Assembly: GCA_016192945.1 (NCBI GenBank)
Contig: JACPTE010000010.1
Location: 1-50,343 of the forward strand
Reading direction: 5' to 3'
DNA from: Candidatus Woesearchaeota archaeon
GTDB taxonomy: Archaea; Nanobdellota; Nanobdellia; Woesearchaeales; UBA10216
Length of the DNA stretch: 50,343 nucleotides
Below the pieces are notes generated by a model, which was given only the letters and a program-made list of their open reading frames with translations, was not told where the DNA came from and made no database searches. Within the stretch, counting starts at the first letter, position 1, and the number at the start of each line of letters is the position of its first letter. Position numbers and translations under genes: made by a program. This document shows, in pieces, positions 1-7,288 of this stretch.

Positions 1-73
1 GCTTGATTATACTGAATGTGCTTTCTATGTTGGAGCGTCTCTGGTAGTGTTCCGCGAAGAACATTGATGTTTT
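1..73 (-). pseudogene. Transposase fragment (DDE family, C-terminal part), cut by window edge
   Basis: The minus strand from 64 to 1 reads M-F-F-A-E-H-Y-Q-R-R-S-N-I-E-S-T-F-S-I-I-K. The core YxxRSNxESTFSxIK is typical of the C-terminal part of IS4/IS5-like DDE transposases, including the catalytic Glu region. An in-frame TAA lies three codons upstream of the ATG at 64, so the rest of the transposase is absent on that side. Reading continues off the window. It is probably an insertion-sequence remnant. No terminal repeats could be judged. Confidence 0.5.
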
Positions 74-119
74 TTAAAATTAACCACCCGCATACTTAAC
101 ACTTCACAAAACCGAAATC

Positions 120-127
120 TTTATATA
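120..127 (+). promoter_or_regulatory. TATA box of the DUF3467-thermosome transcript
   Basis: TTTATATA is preceded by a purine-rich stretch (accgaaatc) that could be a BRE. Using the 31-33 nt TATA-to-start spacing seen elsewhere in this window, transcription should begin near 151. The first gene starts only at 308, so this unit has an unusually long leader. Confidence 0.5.
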
Positions 128-150
128 CAACCAGTGATATACCTTTCCAA

Positions 151-256
151 TAGTTCTGGGGGTTTTATTCGCGGATACGCAGAAATAAAATAATCAACAC
201 CAGAATTTATTCAATAAGGCAGCGTTACATGACCTTGGCACTATTTGCCGTTTTTG
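151..256 (+). ncRNA. Candidate structured leader or small RNA upstream of DUF3467
   Basis: The predicted transcript start falls at the foot of a nested hairpin. TTCTGG (154-159) pairs with CCAGAA (200-205), TTTTATT (163-169) with AATAAAA (184-190), and GCG (171-173) with CGC (178-180) around a GATA loop. At 237-249 GGCA/TGCC forms a short hairpin followed by TTTTT (251-255), which looks like a terminator or attenuator. No convincing ORF lies inside. Pairing is seen directly. Function, and whether it is a separate RNA or a 5' leader, is inferred. Confidence 0.35.
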
Positions 257-307
257 AGGTCGGCTGCTAATATTTAATATTCAATCAGGGCAAAGAGGCT
301 GCTTGGA

Positions 308-655
308 ATGGATGAACCGCAGGAAATCAGGGTAGACGTCGTGAATGGACGCGAGTTCCTTGCTGATGAGGTCAGCATATCGCACAGCCCTGTCAGGTTT
401 GTTGTGGACTTCAAGTCAGTCAGCCCCAGGATGGACATGGCGAGCCAGCCTCCGAGGATGATAATAAGGCACAATGTTATCCTTCTTGAGCCCCACTTTG
501 CAAAGGACCTGCTCAGTGTCCTGAAGGACAACATTTCAAAATACGAGAGCCATTTTGGCGAAATCAGGAAGCCAGAGGCACTGCAAAGGCATGAGAAAGA
601 GTCTGCAAGGGCAGGCTCGCCGCCAAAAGATGTAAGGCAGGATTATTTCGGATAA
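308..655 (+). CDS. DUF3467 domain protein
   Basis: This 115-residue protein matches the DUF3467 pattern: an N-terminal segment with ISHSPVRFVVDFKSVSP, then RMIIRHNVILLEPHFAKDLLSVLKDNI, a hallmark-like 'hP.hAK.L...L..NI..YE..FGEI' segment. The C-terminal 30 residues are charged and probably disordered. The family is small, soluble and of unknown function, and is widespread in archaea. It is followed after 24 nt by the thermosome gene, which has its own Shine-Dalgarno, so co-transcription is likely. A functional link to the chaperonin is only inferred from this adjacency. Confidence 0.8.
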   Translation: MDEPQEIRVDVVNGREFLADEVSISHSPVRFVVDFKSVSPRMDMASQPPRMIIRHNVILLEPHFAKDLLSVLKDNISKYESHFGEIRKPEALQRHEKESARAGSPPKDVRQDYFG

Positions 656-679
656 AAAACAAATACGGAGGAAAGAAAA

Positions 680-2320
680 ATGACAACACAACAGCAGCTT
701 CAGCCAATCTTTATCCTTTCAGAGGGAAGCCAGAGGACAACTGGCAAGAATGCGCAGCGCTCAAACATAATGGCTGCAAAGGCAGTCGCTGAGACTGTCA
801 GGACAACACTAGGCCCAAAGGGAATGGATAAGATGCTTGTTGATTCGCTTGGGGATGTTGTAATCACAAATGACGGAGTTACGATTCTTGAGGAGATGAG
901 CATAGAGCACCCTGCTGCAAAGATGATTGTAGAGGTTGCCAAGACCCAGGAGGACGAGGTTGGCGATGGGACAACCACTGCTGTTGTGCTTTCAGGAGAA
1001 TTATTGAAGCAGGCAGAGGAGCTCATTGACAGGGAGATACACCCCACAGTCATAGCAAGGGGATACAGGCTTGCTGCTGACAAGTCCCAGGAGATACTCA
1101 ATTCAATATCAGAGCCAATAAGCGAGACTGATATTGCAACATTGCAGAAGATTGCAACGACAGCCATGACAGGAAAGGGCGCTGAGCAGGCAAAAGACAC
1201 ACTTTCAAGAATATCTGTTGAAGCCATAAGGGCAATCTCAGAGAAAGACGGCAGCAGGATGCTTATTGACATAGAGAACGCCAAGATAGAGAAGAAAGTT
1301 GGCGGAAGGGTTGAGGAGTCTGAGCTTATACAGGGAATAGTCCTTGACAAGGAGAAGGTGCATCCTGGAATGCCTCGCGTTGTGAAGGGAGCCAAGGTAG
1401 CCCTTCTTGACGCGGCAATTGAGGTAAAGAACACTGAGATTGAGACAAAGATTCAGGTTTCAGACCCTGCGCAGATGCAGGCATTCATTGACATGGAAGA
1501 GAAGATGCTGAGGGACAAGGTTGAGAAGGTAGCCTCAGCAGGCGCAAATGTTGTTTTCTGCCAGAAGGGTATAGATGACATGGCCCAGCACTTCATGTCA
1601 AAGAAGGGAATCTATGCAGCAAGGCGCGTGAGCAAGAGCGACATGGAAAAGCTCGCCAGGGCAACAGGCAGCAAGATAGTCACAAACCTGAACGACCTCA
1701 CCAGGGAAGACCTGGGATTTGCGGGCGTTGTTGAGGAAGTCAAGGTAGGAAACGAGAACATGACCTATGTCAGGGAGTGCAAGAACCCCAAGTCTGTCAC
1801 AATCCTGATAAGGGGCGGGACAGAGCATGTTGTTGATGAGATAAAGCGTGCAGTGGAAGACGCGCTTGGCGATGTTGCTGCATCGCTAAGGATTGGCAAG
1901 GTTGTTGCAGGGGCAGGAGCCTCTGAAATAGAGCTTGCCAGGGGACTGAGAAAGTTCTCAGAGTCGCTGAGCGGAAGGGAGCAGCTTGCTGTGATGGCAT
2001 TTGCAGAGGCAGTTGAGATAATACCGAGAACATTAGCAGAAAACTCCGGGCTTGACCCGATAGACATCATGACAGAGCTCAAGGCAGCGCACGACACCGG
2101 AAAGAAGTGGGCCGGGATAAACGTCTTCACAGGGAAGATAATAGACGCGTGGAAGGATGGCGTTCTTGAGCCTTTGAAGATAAAGACGCAGGCAGTAAGC
2201 TCTGCAAGCGAAGTGGCAATAATGATACTCAGGATTGATGATGTGATTGCCAGCGCGGGCAAGTCAGGCAAGGGCCCTGAAATGCCTCCAGGAGGCCCAG
2301 GCGGCTACGGGGATATGTAA
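680..2320 (+). CDS. ths: Thermosome subunit (group II chaperonin)
   Basis: This 546-residue ATP-dependent cytosolic chaperonin subunit forms double-ring complexes with a built-in lid. Visible hallmarks are [15 protein letters not shown] near residues 41-55, the nucleotide loop [29 protein letters not shown] near residues 94-109, and the C-terminal ATP-site segment [13 protein letters not shown]. The Gly/Pro-rich tail (GGPGGYGDM) is also typical. Length is normal for the family. A Shine-Dalgarno-like ggagg sits 9 nt before the ATG. The last bases overlap the stop of the convergent DUF167 remnant. Confidence 0.97.
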   Translation: MTTQQQLQPIFILSEGSQRTTGKNAQRSNIMAAKAVAETVRTTLGPKGMDKMLVDSLGDVVITNDGVTILEEMSIEHPAAKMIVEVAKTQEDEVGDGTTTAVVLSGELLKQAEELIDREIHPTVIARGYRLAADKSQEILNSISEPISETDIATLQKIATTAMTGKGAEQAKDTLSRISVEAIRAISEKDGSRMLIDIENAKIEKKVGGRVEESELIQGIVLDKEKVHPGMPRVVKGAKVALLDAAIEVKNTEIETKIQVSDPAQMQAFIDMEEKMLRDKVEKVASAGANVVFCQKGIDDMAQHFMSKKGIYAARRVSKSDMEKLARATGSKIVTNLNDLTREDLGFAGVVEEVKVGNENMTYVRECKNPKSVTILIRGGTEHVVDEIKRAVEDALGDVAASLRIGKVVAGAGASEIELARGLRKFSESLSGREQLAVMAFAEAVEIIPRTLAENSGLDPIDIMTELKAAHDTGKKWAGINVFTGKIIDAWKDGVLEPLKIKTQAVSSASEVAIMILRIDDVIASAGKSGKGPEMPPGGPGGYGDM

Positions 2321-2457
2321 TTTTTTGATAGAAACCTGCAAAGCTCAACATTAGCCTTGTTCTTGTCTGCCGGGGCGCTAACCCTGACTATGTAGGCTTT
2401 CCTTCCTGCGTCAAAGCCCACCAGCTCGTTTTTTGGAGAGTTGGGCTTTACTATCAT
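2305..2457 (-). pseudogene. Truncated DUF167 (YggU/UPF0235) gene
   Basis: The minus strand encodes 50 residues starting MIVKPNSPKNELVGF and containing VRVSAPADKNKANVELCRFLSK, the DUF167 core (P.s..ne..g.......v.v.apa..gkAN.el..fLsk). The usual C-terminal segment of about 20 residues, with the V.I.sG..s..K pattern, is missing. Instead the frame runs NYISP and stops inside the thermosome 3' end. The symmetric TATATATA at 2486-2493 could drive it as a leaderless mRNA. It is either a decayed gene or an unusually short family member. Confidence 0.6.
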
Positions 2458-2517
2458 GCTTGAATAATTTTATCTGACCGAAACCTATATATAATGAAAC
2501 ACCCAGATGTTTTAGCA

Positions 2518-3048
2518 ATGGCTGAAGAAGATTCTGATTCGGATGAGCTTGAGTTGTCCAACCCGAACAGGGAGCTGCAGGATTCAATTGACAAGCTCAA
2601 CAGGACAGTAGAGAGCCTGATAAGCCTGTTCAAGACTGCAAGCGCAGACATCCATTCTGAGGCAGACAGCGACATGGGCAGGAAGCTGGACACCCTTATA
2701 AAGCAGAATGAAGACATCGCAAGGGCAATGCTGATGCTTCTTGAAATCAACAAGGAGCACCTTCCAAAGATTTCCCGGCAGGCAGAGAGGAATTCAAGGC
2801 GGGCTTATATTGCCCCTACAGCGCCAGTGCAGAGGATTGAGCCTGTTGTGAGCCTTCCAAGGCCTTCTCCAAACAGCCCTTCAAATGCGTATGGCAAATA
2901 CAATGCGCCTGTGCAGCAATCAGCTTTTAATCCTCCCCAGCCTCCGAAAATGCCTGTCCAGGCAGGCTCGCGTGAAGAGCCGGAGACCATAGTGCTCCCA
3001 GAGCTTCCCTCAACTTTAGCCAAGAAGGGGTTGTATCCCCATCCATAA
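2518..3048 (+). CDS. Hypothetical coiled-coil protein with Pro-rich tail
   Basis: I do not recognise this protein. The N-terminal half (SIDKLNRTVESLISLFKT...MGRKLDTLIKQNEDIARAMLMLLEI) is predicted helical and coiled coil. The C-terminal half is Pro/Ser/Gln-rich and probably disordered. The TATA box at 2485-2493 abuts an upstream in-frame ATG at 2494, which cannot lie inside the transcript. The ATG at 2518 (MAEEDSDSDE) fits the 32-nt leaderless spacing and is preferred. It is soluble, with no signal peptide. The next small gene starts 2 nt after its stop, so the two form an operon. Confidence 0.65.
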   Translation: MAEEDSDSDELELSNPNRELQDSIDKLNRTVESLISLFKTASADIHSEADSDMGRKLDTLIKQNEDIARAMLMLLEINKEHLPKISRQAERNSRRAYIAPTAPVQRIEPVVSLPRPSPNSPSNAYGKYNAPVQQSAFNPPQPPKMPVQAGSREEPETIVLPELPSTLAKKGLYPHP

Positions 3049-3050
3049 GA

Positions 3051-3302
3051 ATGACAAGGCTGAGGCACATATTCAGGCACCTTAGTGTTGCTGCAAAAAG
3101 GCAGCAGGATGAGGGCTGGAGGCTCTACAGGAGGGCTGCTGATTCTGAAGAGTTCGCTGCAATGCGGGAATTGAATGAAAGGATTTCAGTTCTGGAGCAG
3201 CAGCACAGAATACTCAAGAAGGCTCACCCTGGAGATGAAAGGCTGATTAATATTGAGAAGAGGATACTCCTGCTGAAGCTAATGCTGCTGAAAAGCCGTT
3301 AG
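3051..3302 (+). CDS. Small hypothetical basic helical protein
   Basis: This 83-residue Arg/Lys-rich protein is almost entirely helical (MRELNERISVLEQQHRILKK; IEKRILLLKLMLLKSR) and could form a leucine-zipper-like coiled coil. It follows the preceding coiled-coil gene by 2 nt and is probably co-translated with it. It ends in TAG, back to back with the TAG of the convergent histone-fold gene. Function is unknown. A partner role with the upstream protein is only inferred. Confidence 0.5.
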   Translation: MTRLRHIFRHLSVAAKRQQDEGWRLYRRAADSEEFAAMRELNERISVLEQQHRILKKAHPGDERLINIEKRILLLKLMLLKSR

Positions 3303-3497
3303 CTAGATGTCCCTTGCCATGAGGGTTTTCCTTCCGTTTTCCCTTGCGCGGGCGACAGACTCGTCCACAAGCTCCCTTACCTTCCTGTCAAGTGCCTGGA
3401 AGAAATCAGAGGTTATGTTGTCAATCCCGAATCCCTTCTGCTTTGAGATTTCCCTGACAAGTCCTGCAACCTGCGCCTTCACTATTATCATTGCCAT
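3303..3497 (-). CDS. Small histone-fold protein (DUF1931/NFYB-like)
   Basis: The 64 residues form one histone-fold-like unit. A short N-terminal strand/helix (MIIVKAQVAGLVREISKQ) is followed by a long helix (SDFFQALDRKVRELVDESVARAREN) and the closing GRKTLMARDI, which corresponds to the R-T-[IV]-x-A-x-D-[IL] end of archaeal histones. Such single-fold proteins are common in DPANN archaea and presumably dimerise and bind DNA. Translation may start at the first ATG or at MIIVKAQ two codons later. A TATA-like TTTAAATA lies at about 3521-3528. Its exact role in chromatin is not established. Confidence 0.75.
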   Translation of the reverse strand: MAMIIVKAQVAGLVREISKQKGFGIDNITSDFFQALDRKVRELVDESVARARENGRKTLMARDI

Positions 3498-3614
3498 AAT
3501 GCAGCCTTCTTAATCAGGATATTTAAATCTGGCGTTTCAATAAGCTGTTAAGTAAACGTCACCTTGGGCGTAAAATCGTAAAGTTTATATATCATGTATG
3601 TTTTTAGAATACAC

Positions 3615-4223
3615 ATGGCTGTTAATAACATACAATTCACAAAGATAGAAATTCAGATAGCTAAATACCTGTTTAAGCATTACAAGGATAAATATAATGC
3701 TAGGCAATTGGCCAGGATATTAAATATTAATCATGCACATGCAAACAAATTATGTAATATTTTGGCAGATAAAAAACTACTGATTAAGGAGAAAATTGGA
3801 AACTCTGCTTTTTTTTCTTATGAATATAGCAACAAGCTGGCCATAAAATTTATGGAGTACACACTAAGTTTGGAAGAGAAAGAGATTCCTAAATGGTTAA
3901 GTGTATCATCCCACGGTATGAACAAATTTAAGGATTACATTGAAATGGGGCTGATTTTTGGTTCATCTATAAACACCAAGGATTTCAACGATATAGATGT
4001 TTTGCTTATGTATGATATGGAAAAATCCGAAGACATTAAAAAAATAAAGGATGAAATAAGAAAATCTGAATTAGTTGAAAAACCAATAAGATATGTTGAT
4101 ATAGCTGAAAAGGATATTCTCCTGAATAAAGAAGACAAAATTTTTTATAATATCCTATCCGAAAGCTTGGTATTTCATAATCCTGAAAAATATGCTGAGG
4201 TGGTTAGAAAATGCCGCAAATAG
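3615..4223 (+). CDS. MNT-type nucleotidyltransferase with N-terminal HTH (antitoxin of MNT/HEPN pair)
   Basis: Residues 1-70 form a winged helix-turn-helix (NARQLARILNINHAHANKLCNILADKKLL). The middle carries the minimal nucleotidyltransferase motif GSSINTKDFNDIDVLLM (GS-x9-DxD metal ligands). In characterised MNT/HEPN systems the MNT protein neutralises the HEPN RNase by adding nucleotides to it. The TATA box at 3584-3591 overlaps the upstream ATG at 3594, so the leaderless ATG at 3615 is preferred. It overlaps the HEPN gene by 13 nt. The pair is visibly more AT-rich than its neighbours, suggesting lateral acquisition. Confidence 0.85.
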   Translation: MAVNNIQFTKIEIQIAKYLFKHYKDKYNARQLARILNINHAHANKLCNILADKKLLIKEKIGNSAFFSYEYSNKLAIKFMEYTLSLEEKEIPKWLSVSSHGMNKFKDYIEMGLIFGSSINTKDFNDIDVLLMYDMEKSEDIKKIKDEIRKSELVEKPIRYVDIAEKDILLNKEDKIFYNILSESLVFHNPEKYAEVVRKCRK

Positions 4224-4693
4224 ATGAGCATCTGAAATGGTGCATGAAAGACCCAAAAAGATTGATAAAAACAGAATCTGATTTGGATTTGGCACAAAAG
4301 CATGTTAAGAAGTCTGAATATAATTATGGGGTGGTGCAGACTCTTGAAAGGTTAAAGACGTATGACTGGGCATTTAATGTTGGTTTTTATTCCATTTATC
4401 ATTGCTTTTTAGCAATACTTGCCAAATACGGCTATGAATCCAGAAACCAGGCCTGCACTATAACTGTTCTGCATACTTTGATAAACGATAAGAAACTGGA
4501 ACTGGACAAAGACTTGATTGCCCAATTTGATACTCTTGATGTTGAAAAGAATATCACTAATCCGACAGTAAGAGAAAGAAGGGAACTTTCCACATATGGC
4601 GTTGAAACAAGCATTGATTTGCAGCAATTAAAGAAAATAAAGGAATTGATACTAAAAGTGCAAAGAGAGACGATAAGAATAATGAGGGAATAA
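4211..4693 (+). CDS. HEPN domain protein (putative RNase toxin)
   Basis: This 160-residue all-helical protein has a typical HEPN helix around YDWAFNVGFYSIYHCFLAILAKYGYESRNQ. The catalytic Rx4-6H motif is not obvious: an R in ESRNQ and an H in TVLHTL are nine residues apart. It may therefore be a divergent or UPF0332-like HEPN. Overlap with the upstream MNT gene indicates translational coupling. Known HEPN partners cleave RNA when not restrained. Activity here is inferred from context. Confidence 0.75.
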   Translation: MPQIDEHLKWCMKDPKRLIKTESDLDLAQKHVKKSEYNYGVVQTLERLKTYDWAFNVGFYSIYHCFLAILAKYGYESRNQACTITVLHTLINDKKLELDKDLIAQFDTLDVEKNITNPTVRERRELSTYGVETSIDLQQLKKIKELILKVQRETIRIMRE

Positions 4694-4790
4694 TATGAAG
4701 TGAACTTAACAGCCCACGTGCAGCAGTGGTTTTTGACAAAACTATTTATAGTCAGGGTCTTAACCTGGATAAGAAATTCGGGGTGTTTCT

Positions 4791-5043
4791 ATGCCGCTTA
4801 CAGATTTGCTGCGTGGGCACTATAAACGGATAGCCTTGGACAGCTCTTATAGCTGGTGGTATGCCGGGCAACACCAGGTGGCGCTTTCACATAGAATCCA
4901 TTGCAAACGGCAAAAAAGGCGACTATCCTATTCCTGATTTTGAGCGCATTGAAGGATTCTTTGAAAGGCTTCCAGGGAAAACAAGTTCAGTCTTGTTTGT
5001 GCCTGTTTTTGGGGCAAGCCAATACAGAAACACTATGAGTTAA
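4791..5043 (+). pseudogene. Possible frameshifted hypothetical gene
   Basis: Two overlapping reading frames look like one protein broken by a one-base shift near 4861-4870. Frame 1 starts at the ATG at 4791, reads MPLTDLLRGHYKRIALDSSY-SWWYAG and stops at 4937. Frame 2 continues GNTRWRFHIESIANGKKGD through YPIPDFERIEGFFERLPGK to 5043. A TATA-like ctatttata (4742-4750) and a ggggtg motif precede the ATG. I do not recognise the family. Coding status is uncertain. The remainder of 4694-5089 shows nothing else I can support. Confidence 0.35.
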
Positions 5044-5089
5044 GTTATAGGGAAAGTGCCAACCATGCGTAGAGCCGCAATCCCCAGCG

Positions 5090-5659
5090 CTACTCATGCC
5101 CGAACCTGAACAGCATTTTCTTTCGGTCATCAAGCATGCAGAAGCCGAACCTGGTGAACTGGATTATGTCGCCTTCACTTAGCTTTTCTGTCCCTGACTC
5201 AGCCAGCCCCCTGATTATTTTTGCGTCGGGCATCATAACTTCAGCCTTGACAGAGTGCTCAGCAGGCACCCAGTGGATAATCCTTTTCCCTTTTCCCCTG
5301 AAGTCATCATAATCCAGGCTTTCAAAAACCAGCTTTTTCCCTTTTTTCCTGAAATTCAGGCAGTCCATCAGCCTGGCTAATTCCCCATTCTCAATCAGTT
5401 CAAGGTCACTTTTCTCAATTATGAACCTCTCGTGAACATTGTATTTCCTTGTTCCCATTGACTCATCACTGGGATGCATCTTGATGGAAGCCTCTTGCTT
5501 GGGCGCTCCCTCAACTGCCACATGAGCAGGCTCTTTTATGAAGAAGTACCTTCTTGTTTTCGGGTCAAGGAGCCTCCTGTTTATGGCTGAGATTACAGAG
5601 AAGTCTATGTTTGTCTGTGCCCTTGACATCCCCACTTCCAGGGCAAGCTCATGAAGAGT
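5090..5659 (-). CDS. gltX: Glutamyl-tRNA synthetase, C-terminal anticodon-binding part (in frame after amber codon)
   Basis: This is the in-frame continuation of the synthetase beyond the TAG. TLHELALEVG leads into MSRAQTNIDFSVISAINRRL and then LDPKTRRYFFI, followed by the beta-barrel anticodon-binding domain (HERFIIEKSDLELIENGELARLMDCLNF). With the upstream part the total is about 558 codons, a normal GluRS length. An internal ATG at 5635 could start a separate polypeptide but would omit the first ten conserved residues. Possibilities are readthrough, a split enzyme made of two chains, a recent nonsense mutation, or a base-call error. Confidence 0.85.
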   Translation of the reverse strand, partial: TLHELALEVGMSRAQTNIDFSVISAINRRLLDPKTRRYFFIKEPAHVAVEGAPKQEASIKMHPSDESMGTRKYNVHERFIIEKSDLELIENGELARLMDCLNFRKKGKKLVFESLDYDDFRGKGKRIIHWVPAEHSVKAEVMMPDAKIIRGLAESGTEKLSEGDIIQFTRFGFCMLDDRKKMLFRFGHE

Positions 5660-6763
5660 CTATGGCTGGATGCAGCGCTTCTTCAGCGCTGACAGGGTGA
5701 CCAGCCTCGGGTCATCCCATCCGATATACTTCCCGCTCTCTACCATCTCCCTTATCTCGCGGCCTTTTGTGGTAGCTCCAATTACGTTAAACCTGCCGTA
5801 CTGCACTACTGTCTGCCTTGGCAGCCTCAGGAGCTCCTTCAGGCAATCTTGGAGCTCAACCCTCATCTCTCCAAACTCTATGCTCCTGAGTATGTGGGTG
5901 ACATTGGATGTGCCGTCCTCAATGGCGTTCTCAAAATCATACAATGGCCATGCGCAATATTTGCCCTTGTGAAGGTAGTGCTCATGATATGTTATCCTGA
6001 AGAGCGCGGGGTCTCGCATCGCGTGGTTCTGGCTTTGCATGTCGCCTGCCAGCCTCAGCGTGCATTCGCCCTCCCTGTATTTTTTGGAAACCATGCCCTT
6101 CCATTCCTGCATGTTCTGCTCTTTTTCCTTCGCGCGGCAGCTGCACATCTCGCCGCCATGCCTCAGCTCCCTGGCTCTTTCCTGGCTGCAGAAGCACACA
6201 TATGCCTTTCCCAGGCCTATCAGCATCTCTGCATACCTGTAGAACTTGTCCATGTCGTTGCTGACAGCCATGGTCTTATCAGGGCTTATCCTGAGGTAAT
6301 CCCTGATGTCAGCTTCCATTGAGCTTATGTATTCGCCCTTTGCAGTTGCAGGGTTAGTGTCCTCAAACCTGAGGATGCACTTTCCCTCATATTTCTTTGC
6401 GTAAAGATAATTTATTATGAAGCTCAGGGCGTGCCCTATGTGAAGGTACTTTGAGGGCTCAGGGGGAATCCTTGTAACTACCCTTCCCTTAACTGCGTTT
6501 TCAAGCTCTGGAAGCTCCCTCCTGGCAGGCTTCCTGCTGTCCTGAGCATTAGGGGCTATTTCCTGAAGTTTTTTCCTCTGCTCTGGTCCGGAAAGCCTGT
6601 TTACTTCAGCCACTACCCTGCCTATCTCATCAATCAGCCCATTCAGGTTTTCCTTCAGCTTTGGCTGCTCCTTCAGCAGCTTCCCGAGGACTGCATTCCT
6701 GTTCGCCTTCCCGTTGAAAGCCACTGCATTCTGCAGTGCATGCTTAAGAATTTCCCTGCTCAT
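5660..6763 (-). CDS. gltX: Glutamyl-tRNA synthetase, N-terminal and catalytic part (ends at in-frame TAG)
   Basis: This is an archaeal/eukaryotic-type GluRS that charges tRNA-Glu. After an N-terminal helical region of about 90 residues comes the catalytic core, with VVTRIPPEPSKYLHIGHALS (the HIGH signature is HIGH in LHIGHA), LRFEDTNP, and YGRFNVIGATTKGREI, where the KMSKS loop normally lies. The frame ends in WDDPRLVTL-SALKKRCIQP followed by TAG (5662-5660). The sequence then continues in the same frame with T-L-H-E-L-A-L-E-V-G and the anticodon-binding domain. TATA at 6786-6793 gives a leaderless start at 6763. The TAG replaces a residue that is usually Glu. Confidence 0.9.
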   Translation of the reverse strand: MSREILKHALQNAVAFNGKANRNAVLGKLLKEQPKLKENLNGLIDEIGRVVAEVNRLSGPEQRKKLQEIAPNAQDSRKPARRELPELENAVKGRVVTRIPPEPSKYLHIGHALSFIINYLYAKKYEGKCILRFEDTNPATAKGEYISSMEADIRDYLRISPDKTMAVSNDMDKFYRYAEMLIGLGKAYVCFCSQERARELRHGGEMCSCRAKEKEQNMQEWKGMVSKKYREGECTLRLAGDMQSQNHAMRDPALFRITYHEHYLHKGKYCAWPLYDFENAIEDGTSNVTHILRSIEFGEMRVELQDCLKELLRLPRQTVVQYGRFNVIGATTKGREIREMVESGKYIGWDDPRLVTLSALKKRCIQP

Positions 6764-6809
6764 GGAACATGGATTGGAGTGAGGGTATATAAATTTTTCA
6801 GATTATACA

Positions 6810-6849
6810 AGCGGAATTTAATGTCTGGATAAAAATTGCAAATTCCGCT
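6810..6849. terminator. Inverted repeat between the HPF-like gene and gltX
   Basis: AGCGGAATTT (6810-6819) pairs perfectly with AAATTCCGCT (6840-6849) around a 20-nt loop. It lies downstream of the minus-strand mevalonate/HPF operon and just upstream of the gltX TATA box. It could terminate the operon or act as an operator for gltX. There is no clear T-run after it. Confidence 0.4.
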
Positions 6850-6893
6850 GGATATAGTCAAGGAAAAAATCATACGAAAATTAACTTCCTTGC

Positions 6894-7241
6894 CTATAGT
6901 TCAGGCTCATGTGACTTATGGCTGGAGTGGTGGCTTAGCTCGTTCTCAAGCTTCTTCAGCACCTTGTCAAGGGCAAAGAAAAGGTTCATGTCGCTGATGG
7001 ATGCGTTATAGTGCCTGCCCTTGTCAACCAGCATTCCATGTATCTCGTATGATTCAGATTTTTCCCTCTCGCGGATTTTTTTCATCTGGAGCTTCAGGAC
7101 ATCAAACCCAGGGCATAGCTCAGAGAATCTCCTTGCGTAATTGCCGATAATCTTCTTCATGATTATGACAGAGCCTCCGTCAACATCCCTGAAGCCTGTC
7201 AACTCAATGTTGCCGCCCAAAGTTACCGTATCATCAGTCAT
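6894..7241 (-). CDS. HPF/RaiA-like ribosome-associated protein (putative)
   Basis: The 115-residue protein has the beta-alpha-beta pattern of the ribosome hibernation factor/RaiA fold: ITLTGF-like strand (GGNIELTGFRDVDGGS), helix (KKIIGNYARRFSEL), strand YEIHGMLVDKGRHYNASISD, and the closing helix LFFALDKVLKKLENEL, which resembles the 'aiD.a.dkLe.ql' helix of that family. Assignment is by pattern only. The ATG at 7241 is preferred because a TATA-like AT-rich stretch precedes it. A GTG at 7292 overlapping the mevalonate kinase stop is an alternative that would couple it to the operon. Confidence 0.45.
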   Translation of the reverse strand: MTDDTVTLGGNIELTGFRDVDGGSVIIMKKIIGNYARRFSELCPGFDVLKLQMKKIREREKSESYEIHGMLVDKGRHYNASISDMNLFFALDKVLKKLENELSHHSSHKSHEPEL

Positions 7242-7288
7242 TGCTTTTTTCCATAAAATTTTACTATAAAAATTTTTTGGTGGCGTTT

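Noticed and set aside
1-73. Functional insertion sequence
   Set aside because: Only a short C-terminal transposase piece with an upstream in-frame stop is visible; no inverted terminal repeats could be identified.
700-1434. Long antisense reading frame (244 codons) over the thermosome gene
   Set aside because: It mirrors codon bias of the chaperonin gene, is Ser/Leu/Ile-rich without a recognisable domain, and has no promoter.
5660-5662. General reassignment of TAG (e.g. to pyrrolysine) in this genome
   Set aside because: TAG ends several genes at natural positions here (3300-3302, the histone-fold gene at 3303-3305, 4221-4223, HMG-CoA reductase at 8205, the HPF-like gene at 6894, the secretion ATPase at 27178-27180), so only the GluRS codon itself is noteworthy.
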